A stretch of DNA of 64,000 nucleotides. It comes from Hyposmocoma kahamanoa (taxonomy: Eukaryota; Arthropoda; Insecta; Lepidoptera; Cosmopterigidae). The translations under genes and the position numbers were made by a program. The notes below the pieces were generated by a model that saw only the letters and a program-made list of their open reading frames with translations, ran no database searches and was not told where the DNA came from. The stretch is from NCBI RefSeq assembly GCF_003589595.1, contig NW_020653854.1, forward strand, positions 25,743,030 to 25,807,029. Direction: 5' to 3'. Positions 33,090 to 42,778 of the stretch are shown here, piece by piece. Every line of letters begins with the position of its first letter. Positions within the stretch are counted from its first letter, which is position 1.

Positions 33090-34185
33090 TTTGTAAGAGT
33101 TATAATTGAGAGGAAGATAGAAGCAAAAATAAAGAAAGGAAGATCCAGAATGATACACAGTGAACAAATAAAGAAGAACATTAAAGTGAGCTGCTATAAA
33201 GAGGTCAAGGCGCTGGTTATTAACCGTGAAGAGTGAAAGAGGCTGGCAAGACCCTGGCTCTTGTAAAGAATTATGGACATATATATCTGTCAATAAACAA
33301 GAAAATACTGCTGCAATGGTTGTACTCAATACTATGACGTTTAGTTTAGTAGCAGTAGAGATACTTGTGAAAGAGATCGTCCAGAGAAGTACGGCCATCT
33401 TACTTATTTCTGCCGCCAAACAGTAAAGGGTTGTAACCCTAACAACCGTGATCACGGCAGTAAAACAGGAAACTTCCGCTCCACAAATTTATTTAACGTG
33501 AAGTAAAAGGTAAAGTAAAGAAAAAAGCCCTTATCGTATAAAATATCGTATAAAATCGGGTTGTATAATGTTGAATTGCAGATAGACTGTTATTCGCTTA
33601 TTATAGTCGATACATGATTTACATTGATTGTATTATGATTAAACTTGAAAAGAATAAAAAAATTAGACAATTTGATTTAAGTATCCTCTATCGCGGTCAA
33701 GCAGGGGGTGACCGTCGGATTTTTTGAAGTATAAAGTTAAAAAGAAAGGAAAATGGAAAGAGAATAAAATAAGAATAGTGGTAGAGAAGGAATAGAGTGA
33801 GAGTAATAGAAAAGGGAGAAAGGTACGTGTAATAGTAAAGGAAGGAAGTGCGTTGTAAAGTTGAGTTGAGGACTTCGTGACCTCATGTACTTTTAAGTAA
33901 AGGAAAGTAATTAACAAGGAAGGTTATGATGAGTTCATAAGGGACTGAAGGACCGAAAAAAAGTGTTAAAACTACATTAAAGTAAATTAAATTAGACTAA
34001 TGAGGATCACACACCCTCACAGTGTGCATTATTACGTTCCGGTTTTAAAGGGTTCTGGTGTAATACAGGCACGCGGGATGTATGTTGTCAGGGTGACAGG
34101 CGCAATTCCTCAGATCTTTCCGACATAAACCTCTGGCACTGCAATTGCTATGGACAGGTGTGTCGTTTAAAAACATGTGACCGAC
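33090..34185 (+). pseudogene. RTE-A LINE: C-terminal coding tail plus 3' UTR, split by MITE-D
   Basis: This copy identifies the RTE-A family. The plus frame from about 33107 reads IERKIEAKIKKGRSRMIHSE, then QIKKNIKVSCYKEVKALV and INREE-stop-KRLARPWLL. This is the EGKxxRGRxRxxxxDQIK...Y.EvK.LaxDRxxWRxL tail of RTE-clade LINEs, with the tryptophan codon changed to TGA. The usual 3' UTR follows (TTTAGTAGCAGTAGAG, AGTACGGCCATCTTACTTAT). It is cut at CAGT near 33424 and resumes at 34019 (TTATTACGTTCCGGTTTTAA, GGACAGGTGTGTCG). RTE-type LINEs carry an endonuclease and RT and mobilise by target-primed reverse transcription; here only the last part survives. Confidence 0.75.
33425..34018 (+). mobile_element. 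MITE-D copy 1, inserted in RTE-A
   Basis: Interrupts RTE-A between CCGCCAAACAGT and ACAGTGTGCATTATTACG. Starts AAAGGGTTGTAACCC and ends GATCACACACCCTC. It matches 61386-61840 in several blocks (CGTGATCACGGCAGTAAAAC vs GTTCACGGCAATGAAATG, GGAAACTTCCGCTCCACAAA, AAAGAAAAAAGCCCTTATCG, GCGGTCAAGCAGGGGGTGAC). The AGGGT ends are weakly inverted. The exact duplication is blurred here; the second copy has a clear 9-base one. Confidence 0.7.
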
Positions 34186-34400
34186 GTTGTTGCACGTTTG
34201 TCTAGTAAAAACCTATCAACTCTGGCGTTGAATAGCTCAAAAACTGTATTGTCTAGAAACACAAATGGTGACCGTGTATTCAACTTCTTTGCTGTACGCA
34301 TCAGGAATGATGAAGCTAAGCGCTTTGTGCAAATGGATGGTAAGTTAATGATACAAGGGTGAAGTGTTCCTATCATTCCGGTAGACCGAAGGAGGAACGT
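34186..34400 (+). repeat. Repeat I, longer coding-like copy
   Basis: The plus frame 34177-34362 reads NLSTLALNSSKTVLSRNTNG and DRVFNFFAVRIRNDEAKRF. The FFAVRIR...EAKRF part is shared with 12838-12905. No known domain; a transposon or retrocopied-exon remnant is likely. Confidence 0.5.
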
Positions 34401-34404
34401 AGTA

Positions 34405-34725
34405 TTATTATTATTAGGGTGGCTTCATTCGGGGCATATGCAGCCCTTAATCACTGCGACCATCAACTGATCTATTATGATCACCACTAATTACAGTTCA
34501 GAGCCAAGGCCAACAGCATTGAAGAACTGAAGAACTTTACTGGCTCCGACAGATTTTACGTCCTCTGGTGTGTATGGAACTCCGTACGTCCATCAGAGGT
34601 TAGCATTGGGTGAAAAGATGAACAGAAGTTTGATCTGCCTCGTGGCAGAATCTACACTGCTATTCTCTCTCTGCCCAATATTTGGCATGTGCTTGTTCAA
34701 GCCACAATGTGAGCAACGTAGTAAT
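34405..34725 (-). pseudogene. LINE 3' end with zinc-motif tail (minus)
   Basis: Inverted partner of 6986-7363. On the minus strand it reads GLNKHMPNIGQRE-like text with a Cys-His cluster in broken frames. It then shares the stop and the UTR block TAGTGGTGATCATAATAGAT and ends GCCACCCTAATAATAATAAT. A 34-base deletion removes the ILGRHMA part. Confidence 0.75.
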
Positions 34726-34789
34726 AATAATAATTTTTAATTATACTTGGCACCTAGTTGTCAAAGTGTTATATATCAAAGTCCTATGA

Positions 34790-34945
34790 ACTCACTTAGG
34801 TTTTCGCTATGATTAAACCTAGAAACTAGAATATATAACTATATTTTCGGAACTTAATCGCGTTTATTTGGTTTTCTAATAAACGAACACCACAACTAGT
34901 CAGTCATGGCCTGCAAAGAGCCCGAAACGTTGGTTTATTTGATTT
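34790..34945 (-). repeat. Repeat C, diverged
   Basis: Runs ACTTAGGTTTTCGCTATGAT to TCGCGTTTATTTGGTTTTCT, CATGGCCTGCAAAGAGCCCG and AAACGTTGG. The tail block (reverse of CGAAAACCTAAG) is kept. The S2 SINE begins 20 bases downstream. Confidence 0.55.
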
Positions 34946-34964
34946 ATATCCGAAATAATATGAC

Positions 34965-35185
34965 GACGTTCGTGGTCGAGTGCCTTGAACACCGGTTTTC
35001 ATGGTGTCGCTGTCTCCGAGGTCCTTGGTTTGTTCTCCAGGCGGGTCAATGTAAAAAACTAACTTTTCTATATTGTCTCGGGTCTGGGTGTTTCTGGTAC
35101 CGTCGTTGTTTCCGATTTCCATAACACAAGTACTTTAGCTACTTATGTGACAACGTATGTGATGTTGGCTAATATTTATTTATAA
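34965..35185 (+). mobile_element. tRNA-derived SINE, family S2 (Metulj-like)
   Basis: CGTTCGTGGTCGAGTGCCTT (A-box region), AACACCGGTTTTCATGGTGT, a decayed B box GGTTTGTTCTCC, then TATATTGTCTCGGGTCTGGG, GTACCGTCGTTGTTTCCGAT, GATGTTGGCTAATATTTATT and an ATTT tail. This is a SINE type widespread in Lepidoptera; the name Metulj is used in Heliconius and I apply it by memory. Second copy at 49838-50065. Confidence 0.85.
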
Positions 35186-35605
35186 ACACTATTTCTATTT
35201 CCAACGTCTTTAATTTTAATGTTTTCAGTAACTACTATATGTATTGTGTCTTTGGCGTTAATATGGAACGTGGAGTTTAAAAGAAGCCCAGAAAAGAAAG
35301 AACAGGAATAACTTTGAAAAAAAAAATCAAATGTCTTTGTAGTAAAACTATAAACAAGCTCTTTCTACATTTTTACGACTTGCGTAAGATAAAACTGCTA
35401 ATGGAACAACCGACAGATAATGGTCTACAAACGACAGTTTTCGGAACTCACAATGCAATATTTGTACTGATAAAGCTGTGTTTATAGGTGCTTTTAGAAC
35501 GTATTTTTTGTTTGAAGAAATGGTAGTAATAATATGGATTGGTCTTTGAAGTATCTTCTTACTATTATACAGAAACAATTAGACCTTTGCGTTCAATCCA
35601 TATAA
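35186..35605. other. Non-coding DNA without recognised gene
   Basis: Nothing recognised. Confidence 0.4.
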
Positions 35606-35735
35606 ACATTCTTTCACATTCATATGGTGTACGGCTATGGAGTAGAGTTTGCCAATTTGTTCCCTGATTTTACATTAAATAAATGTGCATTTTCCATAGT
35701 TCACCTCATCGGTCACTTTCCGTCAAAAAACTACG
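35606..35735 (+). pseudogene. LINE tail fragment, heavily degraded
   Basis: Reads YGVRLWSRVCQFVP, parallel to YGGRLWNGIPSLQV of the copy at 9905, and later has CATCGGTCACTTTCCGTCA, similar to that family's UTR. Low certainty. Confidence 0.4.
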
Positions 35736-38215
35736 ATAAAGAACATCAAGATCATTTCTAGTACGTATTCTTTAAAAGTAGCCATCCTCTAAGGCGGGTT
35801 AAATACATTTTTTCTTTATTTCAGGAGGGTTCTTTATAAACTAGAAAATGTTGTCCTCATATTGACAGCCTTTTTAATTACTATCTACAGTCAGCGCTTG
35901 ATTGGGGAAGATAAAACAATGTCACATTAATTTTGTCAAATTGTAATCTAGAACATGACAAATTACCTTCCTTCCGCATTGGTTCCTGTACAATCCATCA
36001 AAATGTGGTACACGTCTTCCACTACATCACTTTCAGTGTAATTGGGGGATCGGAACCATTCTTATTAGGTATGAAAAGCTATTTAAAGGCTATTTAAAGG
36101 CATGTGTAATTCTAATTAAATTTGTTTTGCATATATCAGCTCTGTCAAGACCAGGTATCCAAAAGAGACAAGGCTGCAACGTTTTGTACCAAACGTCTTT
36201 ACTACACGATCATATATCAAAATACTCTTTCCAAATTTGGTTGCTCTGTTCTTGAGCGGATTTCAGGATTTAGGATATGTTTATTACGATATTTGCTCTT
36301 CCATTTCTCAGACTCATTGAGACAAATTTGACCTGATAACCTTCTAGGCGACATCACTATCATTATCAATCATCATAATCGTGGGAAGAACCGTGCAAAA
36401 GATACATTACAAAGTAACGTTAATACAAGTTAGGTCGGTACCTTTTAAGGCTTTTGAGAGAGCGATAATATCAGAATGTTCTACTTTCGACGCTGAGTGG
36501 TCTTAATTTAAAAAGCTATTTTCATACTTCGATGAAGGGAGTTTTATCTATACTTTTGTTCATTTCTATAATTAATTCTACAGTAGCTGTGTTACTGATG
36601 TTTATATACACATACAATTAGTTTATGTTCGTGTTTACCTGGTCTCAAATTTGTGAATTCTGAGTGCTATGAATATCAAAGAAACGAAATCAACTATAGC
36701 GTTTCCACCCAAAACACCAGATCAGAATCAATTTACACGAAGTCTCGTTCCTTAATCCTAACAGGAATCGATGCCAAGGTCGGATGGACTAATAAAAAAA
36801 ACCTTGGAAAGGCGTACTCCTAATTATACAATTTTGAAAGCCATGCAGTGTCATCGTTCTATTGATTTAGGGTGAGCGAAGAGACTAGATAGCTGCAGCA
36901 TCTTTCAAACAAACCCTTTGTTCATTCGCTATATAATTTGTCATCTAAAAGCCTTAGATATGGTCAGCAGATCAATGTGTTATATATGCTATATTATCGG
37001 CGATCCGTCTACCGATCGTTTCAAAGTCAAACTTTTTTGAGGTCTTTGTCCAAAATGCGATTTGTTTCTGGACTTATTATACTTGTCTTTGTTGTGCCAT
37101 TTTGTATTGCCATTACCACAAGACGTAAATCCATCAAGTATGCATCCTTCTAATATATATCATTCTTGAGTGACAGCTAATTATCAGAGAATCGTCCCGT
37201 TCCCATTACGAGGCATAAATTAAACATTCCTTTCAGCACGTGCGCGCGCGCCGGTATATCGGAGAGATGCTTGCATCGGCAAGATGTGCTTACTTATGGA
37301 GATGGAGCGGCGCAGAAAACGTGCTCGTTTTATTTACAAATTCTTGTGTTACGTCATTTTCATGTATGTCAAGTTGTGAGGATTTAGATTACAACAGGTA
37401 TCATGCAAAGAACATTACTGTAGCACGATAAAGACCGGTTTACTATTTTTCAGTAGGTGTCAACTCAATTCTGTAGGTAAGACGCAAAGAACCTTATATT
37501 CGTACTTGGAAATTTAGACGTTTTTACGAACGTTGCTTTAGAATGCTAAATATCACGCAATGGTAAAAGACTATAAGTCCTATCATCGCTTGTTTTTTAT
37601 TTGACCTCAATATTGATTTTAAATGCCTAATTCAATGCCTCGTTCTCTTTAAAACGTTCTATAGTCAAAATGACTATTTAGTACTTAACACGTTCATCGC
37701 CGTAGTGGGTTAAAATGACCGGCATCTCATCTACCTATTGGGGTCGTGGGGGGTATATACGTATTTAACCATTTAACATGACCGTCGCGGCCCTGACGAA
37801 CGTCTGATGCCATTTGGTTTTTAGGATTTTTGATGACCTTACTAAACTTAGAGGAAAAAAAATATTTCGATTAAAAAAAATTATTTTTTATTTGAAATTG
37901 AATTTTAAATTTGCAATCTAAGCAAAAAAAAATGGTTAATGAGAAATGTCAGTTTTAGGTAAACATCGATCGAAAATTACGTGTACGTACTCTGCCTAGT
38001 ATTGTGATAGGCGCGGCCTAACGTAATAGCGCCAGGTTGAAATGCCGAGCACAAAAAATAATCCCAAAATGGAACCAAATAATAACATATCGCGAAAAAA
38101 ACTTGTAATCGTATACATATACAAATGAGACCAAAAACAGTAATACTCGTGTAAGCCAGTGTCATTTAAAAATTCTTGAAAATTCTAGCTGGCTACGAAG
38201 TTACTTCTTTTCAAG
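35736..38215. other. Long AT-rich stretch, one weak ORF candidate
   Basis: No exon or recurring repeat is recognised except the short signal-peptide-like frame at 37055-37153. The patch 37236-37320 is GC-richer, without a second copy. Confidence 0.4.
37055..37153 (+). CDS. Candidate small secreted peptide or first exon (weak)
   Basis: A 32-codon frame starts at ATG (context CCAAAATGC) with MRFVSGLIILVFVVPFCIA, a textbook signal-peptide composition: a basic residue, a long hydrophobic core, then a small residue. It continues as ITTRRKSIKYASF and stops. A donor-like GAC/GTAAAT lies after ITTR, so it could instead be a signal-peptide exon of a secreted protein. A TATA-like TTATATATGC lies about 75 bases upstream. 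No homologue is recognised and chance is a real alternative in AT-rich DNA. Confidence 0.2.
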   Translation: MRFVSGLIILVFVVPFCIAITTRRKSIKYASF

Positions 38216-38336
38216 ACACTTGCACGTAAATAGATTGCATGCAGGCTAACTTGACTACGATGCTTGACTAAACTTATTTGGGGCATTATAGTCAAGTTGG
38301 CCTGCTTGTAATCATAGTATTTACGTGTAAGTATGA
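38216..38336. repeat. Foldback inverted repeat, ~50-base arms
   Basis: The left arm ACTTGCACGTAAATAGATTG + CATGCAGGCTAACTTGACTA pairs with the right arm TAGTCAAGTTGGCCTGCTTG + TATTTACGTGTAAGT. The arms are about 85 percent complementary by eye with a ~22-base loop. It is either a foldback MITE or a hairpin precursor. Confidence 0.7.
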
Positions 38337-38339
38337 TGA

Positions 38340-38472
38340 AAAACATTGTATGTTTCGCGGGTGGTACGGGAATTACGAACATCGACTCTGAAATCCCTCA
38401 TTCTTCGACTTCGGTATTCTAATATAGTCTCGTTCGTAATCCCTTATTTACCACCCTTAATACACAATGTAC
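38340..38472 (+). repeat. Repeat H, copy 2
   Basis: Shares TAGTCTCGTTCGTAATCC-like text, TTATTTACCACCCTTAATAC and ACACAATGTACT with 12250-12346, preceded by a similar CGACTCTGAAATCCCTCATT block. Confidence 0.55.
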
Positions 38473-38643
38473 TATTACGTTGTCTCGTCTACAGAATTAG
38501 CCTTTTCTATATGCGTCTGCGGTGTCCTATAAGGTGGTATAAGAGAAAGTGCACAACAGTGACGATTCACGGGAGTTCTACAGATAAAAACATCATTGAG
38601 TATACGGAGTATCAGTCAATATTGCAATCACCAACCACTTGTA

Positions 38644-39379
38644 AGGGTCTAGATAATTAATTTTTTTTTAATTGAATTGATATTCAATTATTTTTTGTGA
38701 AATTTCTCCACTAGTTTGTTATAATAATAATAATATAATAAATTTCTTTATTTCGGACTTAAATTATCCATAGTATGTTAATAACAGCAAAAACTTAAAG
38801 TAAGGTTAGTACAAACAAAATGAAAATTCTAAAACCACAACTACAGCTCCCATTGGGCCACACCTTTTGTTTGACTCATCCAATATTCTGCAATTGGACA
38901 GTCAAACCTCCAAGCGATAGCGTTCAGAATGCTGTTGGTACTTTTCCGGATGCGACTCGTTATACATAGGAAATGAAACTATTTTTCCGGATTTAAATCG
39001 CGTATATTTGTTTTTTCAAACAAACCGACGTTTCGGGCCCTTTACAGGTCCCATGGTCACGGTTGACTGTCAACTCGATAGTTTGTTATAATTATTAATA
39101 CAAAGATCGAACACTCAGAAAAAATTCCTTCGATCCGGTCGGATTCGAACCGACGTCTTCTTGCATACCGTGCCAGACGCTATACCAACTAAGCCACGGA
39201 ACGAACCAACGGACCTCACGAATTTTTCTATGTGCTTGCGTCGTGTCTTTGTACTTGGTCTTTCAACGACTTTTTAGTCGTAGCGCCATCTATGAGAAAT
39301 CTATGACAGATTTATCACCCAGTTAGTACCTTTACAGCTACCAGTCCTGGCGAGACATGTCTAGGGTCTAGATAATTAA
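38644..39379 (-). mobile_element. SINE S6 with 17-bp target duplication and nested insert
   Basis: AGGGTCTAGATAATTAA flanks the unit exactly (38644-38660 and 39363-39379). The unit 38661-39362 is minus-strand: its 3' A-run is the T-run at 38661. Its tRNA-like part lies at 39145-39220 (on minus GTGGCTTAGTTGGTATAGCG as A-box region and GGTTCGAATCC as B box). About 140 bases precede the tRNA part at the 5' end (GGTAGCTGTAAAGGTACTAA), which is unusual for a tRNA SINE. Removing the nested insert 38726-39078 and one of its flanks leaves ~335 bases. Copies: 63680-63940 and the window edge at 63955. Confidence 0.85.
38726..39078 (-). mobile_element. Nested 353-bp retroposed unit: repeat C joined to a LINE 3' tail
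   Basis: TAGTTTGTTATAAT flanks it (38712-38725 and 39079-39092). Reading on minus, the unit begins with repeat C (CAGTCAACCGTGACCATGGG...) and continues without a break into a LINE-like tail (CATTCTGAACGCTATCGCTT, TGGCCCAATGGGAGCTGTAG). It ends AATAAAGAAATTTATTATAT plus TAA repeats. The tail frame includes LNAIAWRFDCPIAEYWM-like text. One pair of duplications around both parts shows they moved together. Confidence 0.75.
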
Positions 39380-39979
39380 CTTTATTCGACGAAAGAGACG
39401 CATTGGACGGAGTGAAATAGCTATATTCTTTAGCAATTTAAAAATAAGTCACGTAAAGGAAGAGTTGTGGTTGGATTATTTGAATTGACCTTGAAAATTT
39501 TTTAGGTCGTATTTGACGGATTTTATACTATTGACTTTTACTATTTTACGAAAATACTTCCTGCGTCGCGAAAAACACTCTTGAACTTAAGTTTCTACAC
39601 ATCACCGTCTCAAGAAGCCGCGCCGGTGCATAACGGTACAATGGCTATGTTATATGCTCGCACGATGGAAGGGGAAATTTTTTTTACGTCGTTTAAATTT
39701 TTTTATTTGTTTTATTCCATTTCGGCTTTGATTTTATGATCGTATTTCATTTGAATACATAATTTTATAAAGATAAAATGTTGTTTATTACGGACGATGA
39801 GTTTGTATAGTTCGTTATATAACTTTTCTCATACAACAGGATTCGTGTGAATGAACGAACTTAAAACCATGTACAGTCGACAAAAATGTCTAAAGGAATT
39901 CCAGCTTTTTGCTTGAAATTTGTATTTTGTAAGTTTCATTTGCTAATAATGCAATAAGAATATTATGAATATTTTTTAT
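39380..39979. other. AT-rich DNA without recognised gene
   Basis: Nothing recognised. Confidence 0.4.
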
Positions 39980-40260
39980 TTTTTTTATATTACCAAGTGA
40001 CAGAACGAACAAGTCAAGCGCCTGGTGGCAAGCAACACGCCAGTCCATAACAGTTGCAGTGTCACTCAATGCTTTAAATCACAAAGATCTGAAGAGCACT
40101 GCCACTGCCCGTCACCCTAAGACAGAAGTTGACAAGTCCCATGTGCCTGTTTTAATTTACCCTTCAAAACCGCAACACAGTAATGCTTACATTACAGCTT
40201 GGCGACAGTAATTGGTAAGGTGGCAGTACTTCCCTGGACGAACTATTCCACAATTTTACG
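39980..40260 (-). mobile_element. RTE-A LINE 3' end (minus)
   Basis: Near-complete UTR in reverse: CCAAGTGACAGAACGAACAA, TCCATAACAGTTGCAGTGTC, GACAAGTCCCATGTGCCTGT, TGGCAGTACTTCCCTGGACG. A ~10-base deletion removes the GGTGCTGGTGAAAT region. Confidence 0.9.
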
Positions 40261-40439
40261 GCTCAAAAATTAAACTTTGGTAAACGCTTTTCTTCACACT
40301 GATACCAAATAGACGGTTAGTTAGGTTACTTGTCATGTACTTTTGGCATAAGACCCATTTCGTCGCATCACTTTCTCATACTTATTTCGCATCACATTTC
40401 CTTCATATTCACTGGCTTTTACTTATTCTTAGAGTAATG

Positions 40440-40950
40440 CATTAGAATTAACACACTTGATAAGAAATTTACTGCCTGCCTTATATATTTATGAAGCCAG
40501 CATTTTTGTGAAAAATAATTTACATTTGTTTATTAAGAGTATTGACGTGAACCATCGAAATTATAGAAATCCCCATAGACTATTTTTTTTTGACGTACCT
40601 AAGGTAGAAAAATATAATCAAAATTGTTTGTGTATGTGTGTCAGAATTTACAATAGATTACCAAATGACATTAAACACTTGCCCATTACATTATTTAAGA
40701 CTAAATTATATTAATTGTTAAAGAATAAAGTATATTACAGTATTAGGAAATTTCTACAATAATTTTTATGTAAAAGAATTTAAATTAATTATATACAACT
40801 TAATGTAAATGTAACCATGTGACGACCTATTTTTCATTTATTTTGCATGCCTAAATTATCTTCGGGCGAAACATGCTTGAACTTATATGTATATTACTGT
40901 GTTATCATGACCACCATGTTTTATGCAAATAAACGATTTGATTTGATTTA
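40440..40950 (+). pseudogene. LINE 3' end with coding tail and GATTT-type terminus
   Basis: The frame 40457-40714 ends CVRIYNRLPNDIKHLPITLF, the IYNxLPxxIK tail of CR1/Jockey-like RTs (compare SIKIYNKLPEHIK at 20570-20857). A stop soon interrupts the last helix, and KVYYSIRKFL follows in another frame. The 3' UTR ends with CAAATAAACGATTTGATTTG at 40926-40949. Confidence 0.8.
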
Positions 40951-42027
40951 AAATAAATATAAACTTTTGCCACCTCCTGAATAATGACTCTTTATAAGTT
41001 ACGAGTTTGAGAAAGTAAGACATGATTTCCTATTATCGTCATATTTGTCTGGAGGATTAACAATATAACAGCAAACACGTTAGGTTTTTGGCGGTCGTTT
41101 GCTAAACTGGACGTCATACGGGGCAAATAAAAAGATTCAAGAGACAATTTACCATGAAAAACGGTCACGCTACAATGATGATTGTGAGAAATGCAATAAC
41201 TTACTTTTCAATCAAACTAAGCAAGCATGAACGAAAGATTGTTTGTTTGCTTCCATAAACATGTAAGAAAAACCTTACTACAACAGCTAAACACCAAAAA
41301 ACATGTAGTAAAATGGCTTAGAAAAACCATCCCCTTTTTACACTTGAGTGCGTAAAGCATAAGCCCGATGATGTAAATGTAAGTGCTATTCATAAATGTT
41401 TTTCATTGATATTGTGTCTACAGCACAACTTCACCCAATGCCGTTGGGTATAAGGCCACCGAAGTTTGTGCTATACACCACGGACTTTCGCTAGCTTCAT
41501 TCATCATTTTTGGGCATGGTATCCAGATATCTAGAATTCAGGCTAAAATTGCAGCTTCTCAAGTATATTTTTAACCTAATAAGCCGTGGTAGTCTAACCT
41601 TTTGCCTCTCAAGCAGAGTGCGTGGGCTTAATCCGGATTTTCATTTCTAAGTTTTCGGAATTTATGATACTATAATGTAACACCTCTGTTAATTCAAATG
41701 AGACAATAAATTATGAATTATAAAATTTTATATTTCGCACTATCGCACCGACTCATATAAAAAAACCTTAAAAATAATCCTTCACCCAAACAATTAACCT
41801 CCGTGTAACCAACAGTGTTACACATAAGCATAAAAAGGCGTGATTTGCCGGGCGGTGGTCGGCGTGGGAGCGTACTATGCGCCCACGCAATTGTAGGTAG
41901 CCGACTGTGAATAAGCTCATTGCGATAATGGAGAATTCATACTTTTCATGTTTAGTTATTAATGATACATCTCATTAATGAAGTTAAGGATTAATTAATA
42001 CAGTTCCTAGTACAGTGTAATATAAAT
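40951..42027. other. Non-coding DNA without recognised gene
   Basis: Only a small GC-rich hairpin at 41862-41888 stands out. Confidence 0.4.
41862..41888. repeat. Small GC-rich hairpin
   Basis: GCGTGGG and CCCACGC separated by 13 bases (AGCGTACTATGCG, itself partly palindromic). No clear terminator or RNA gene role. Confidence 0.5.
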
Positions 42028-42175
42028 ACAGTCAAAGTCAAAGTTGAATAATCTTCATTTCATAGGTAAGCAAATTATGAAATTACACTTGAAATCGTAA
42101 TACTGATAACTCTAGTGCTCATTTGTAAGGCAGACTTCCCTGTGAAGAATGAGTACGAAATACTAGGGTTTGTTC
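42028..42175 (-). mobile_element. LINE 3' UTR ending in TTTGAC repeats (minus)
   Basis: Reverse copy of the 25390-25525 UTR: CAGTCAAAGTCAAAGTTGAA, AAATTACACTTGAAATCGTA and AACTCTAGTGCTCATTTG in reverse order. No coding tail remains. Confidence 0.75.
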
Positions 42176-42338
42176 TTTGTAAATATACATTTTAATACAT
42201 TATCATTTCAATGTTTAATTTAAACATCTTATATCGAAGCTACCTGCAAGAGCTAAACGGGTCATTACCAAGGATTTTTGTCATCCAAGTACGCAGAAGC
42301 TGTATACATACCTTTAGTATAAAGTTTTTGTCTCACTA

Positions 42339-42738
42339 NNNNNNNNNNNNNNNNNNNNNNNNNNNNNNNNNNNNNNNNNNNNNNNNNNNNNNNNNNNNNN
42401 NNNNNNNNNNNNNNNNNNNNNNNNNNNNNNNNNNNNNNNNNNNNNNNNNNNNNNNNNNNNNNNNNNNNNNNNNNNNNNNNNNNNNNNNNNNNNNNNNNNN
42501 NNNNNNNNNNNNNNNNNNNNNNNNNNNNNNNNNNNNNNNNNNNNNNNNNNNNNNNNNNNNNNNNNNNNNNNNNNNNNNNNNNNNNNNNNNNNNNNNNNNN
42601 NNNNNNNNNNNNNNNNNNNNNNNNNNNNNNNNNNNNNNNNNNNNNNNNNNNNNNNNNNNNNNNNNNNNNNNNNNNNNNNNNNNNNNNNNNNNNNNNNNNN
42701 NNNNNNNNNNNNNNNNNNNNNNNNNNNNNNNNNNNNNN
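42339..42738. other. Assembly gap (400 N)
   Basis: Four hundred N characters. The reading frames that appear to cross it are meaningless. Confidence 1.
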
Positions 42739-42778
42739 AAAATACTAACAACCTAGCAGACCTATGTTATTACAAAGG

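Noticed and set aside
33063..33455. Minus-strand 130-codon frame and its look-alike at 32089-32418 (plus).
   Set aside because: Both are antisense to the RTE-A coding tail and UTR; their similarity comes from the repeat.
39145..39225. Possible genuine tRNA gene (minus) with good A and B boxes.
   Set aside because: The acceptor stem does not pair, a second copy with the same flanks exists at 63720, and it lies inside a unit with a 17-bp duplication, so it is the tRNA part of a SINE.
42211..42756. Long open frames across the 400-N gap on both strands.
   Set aside because: They are created by the N characters and carry no information.
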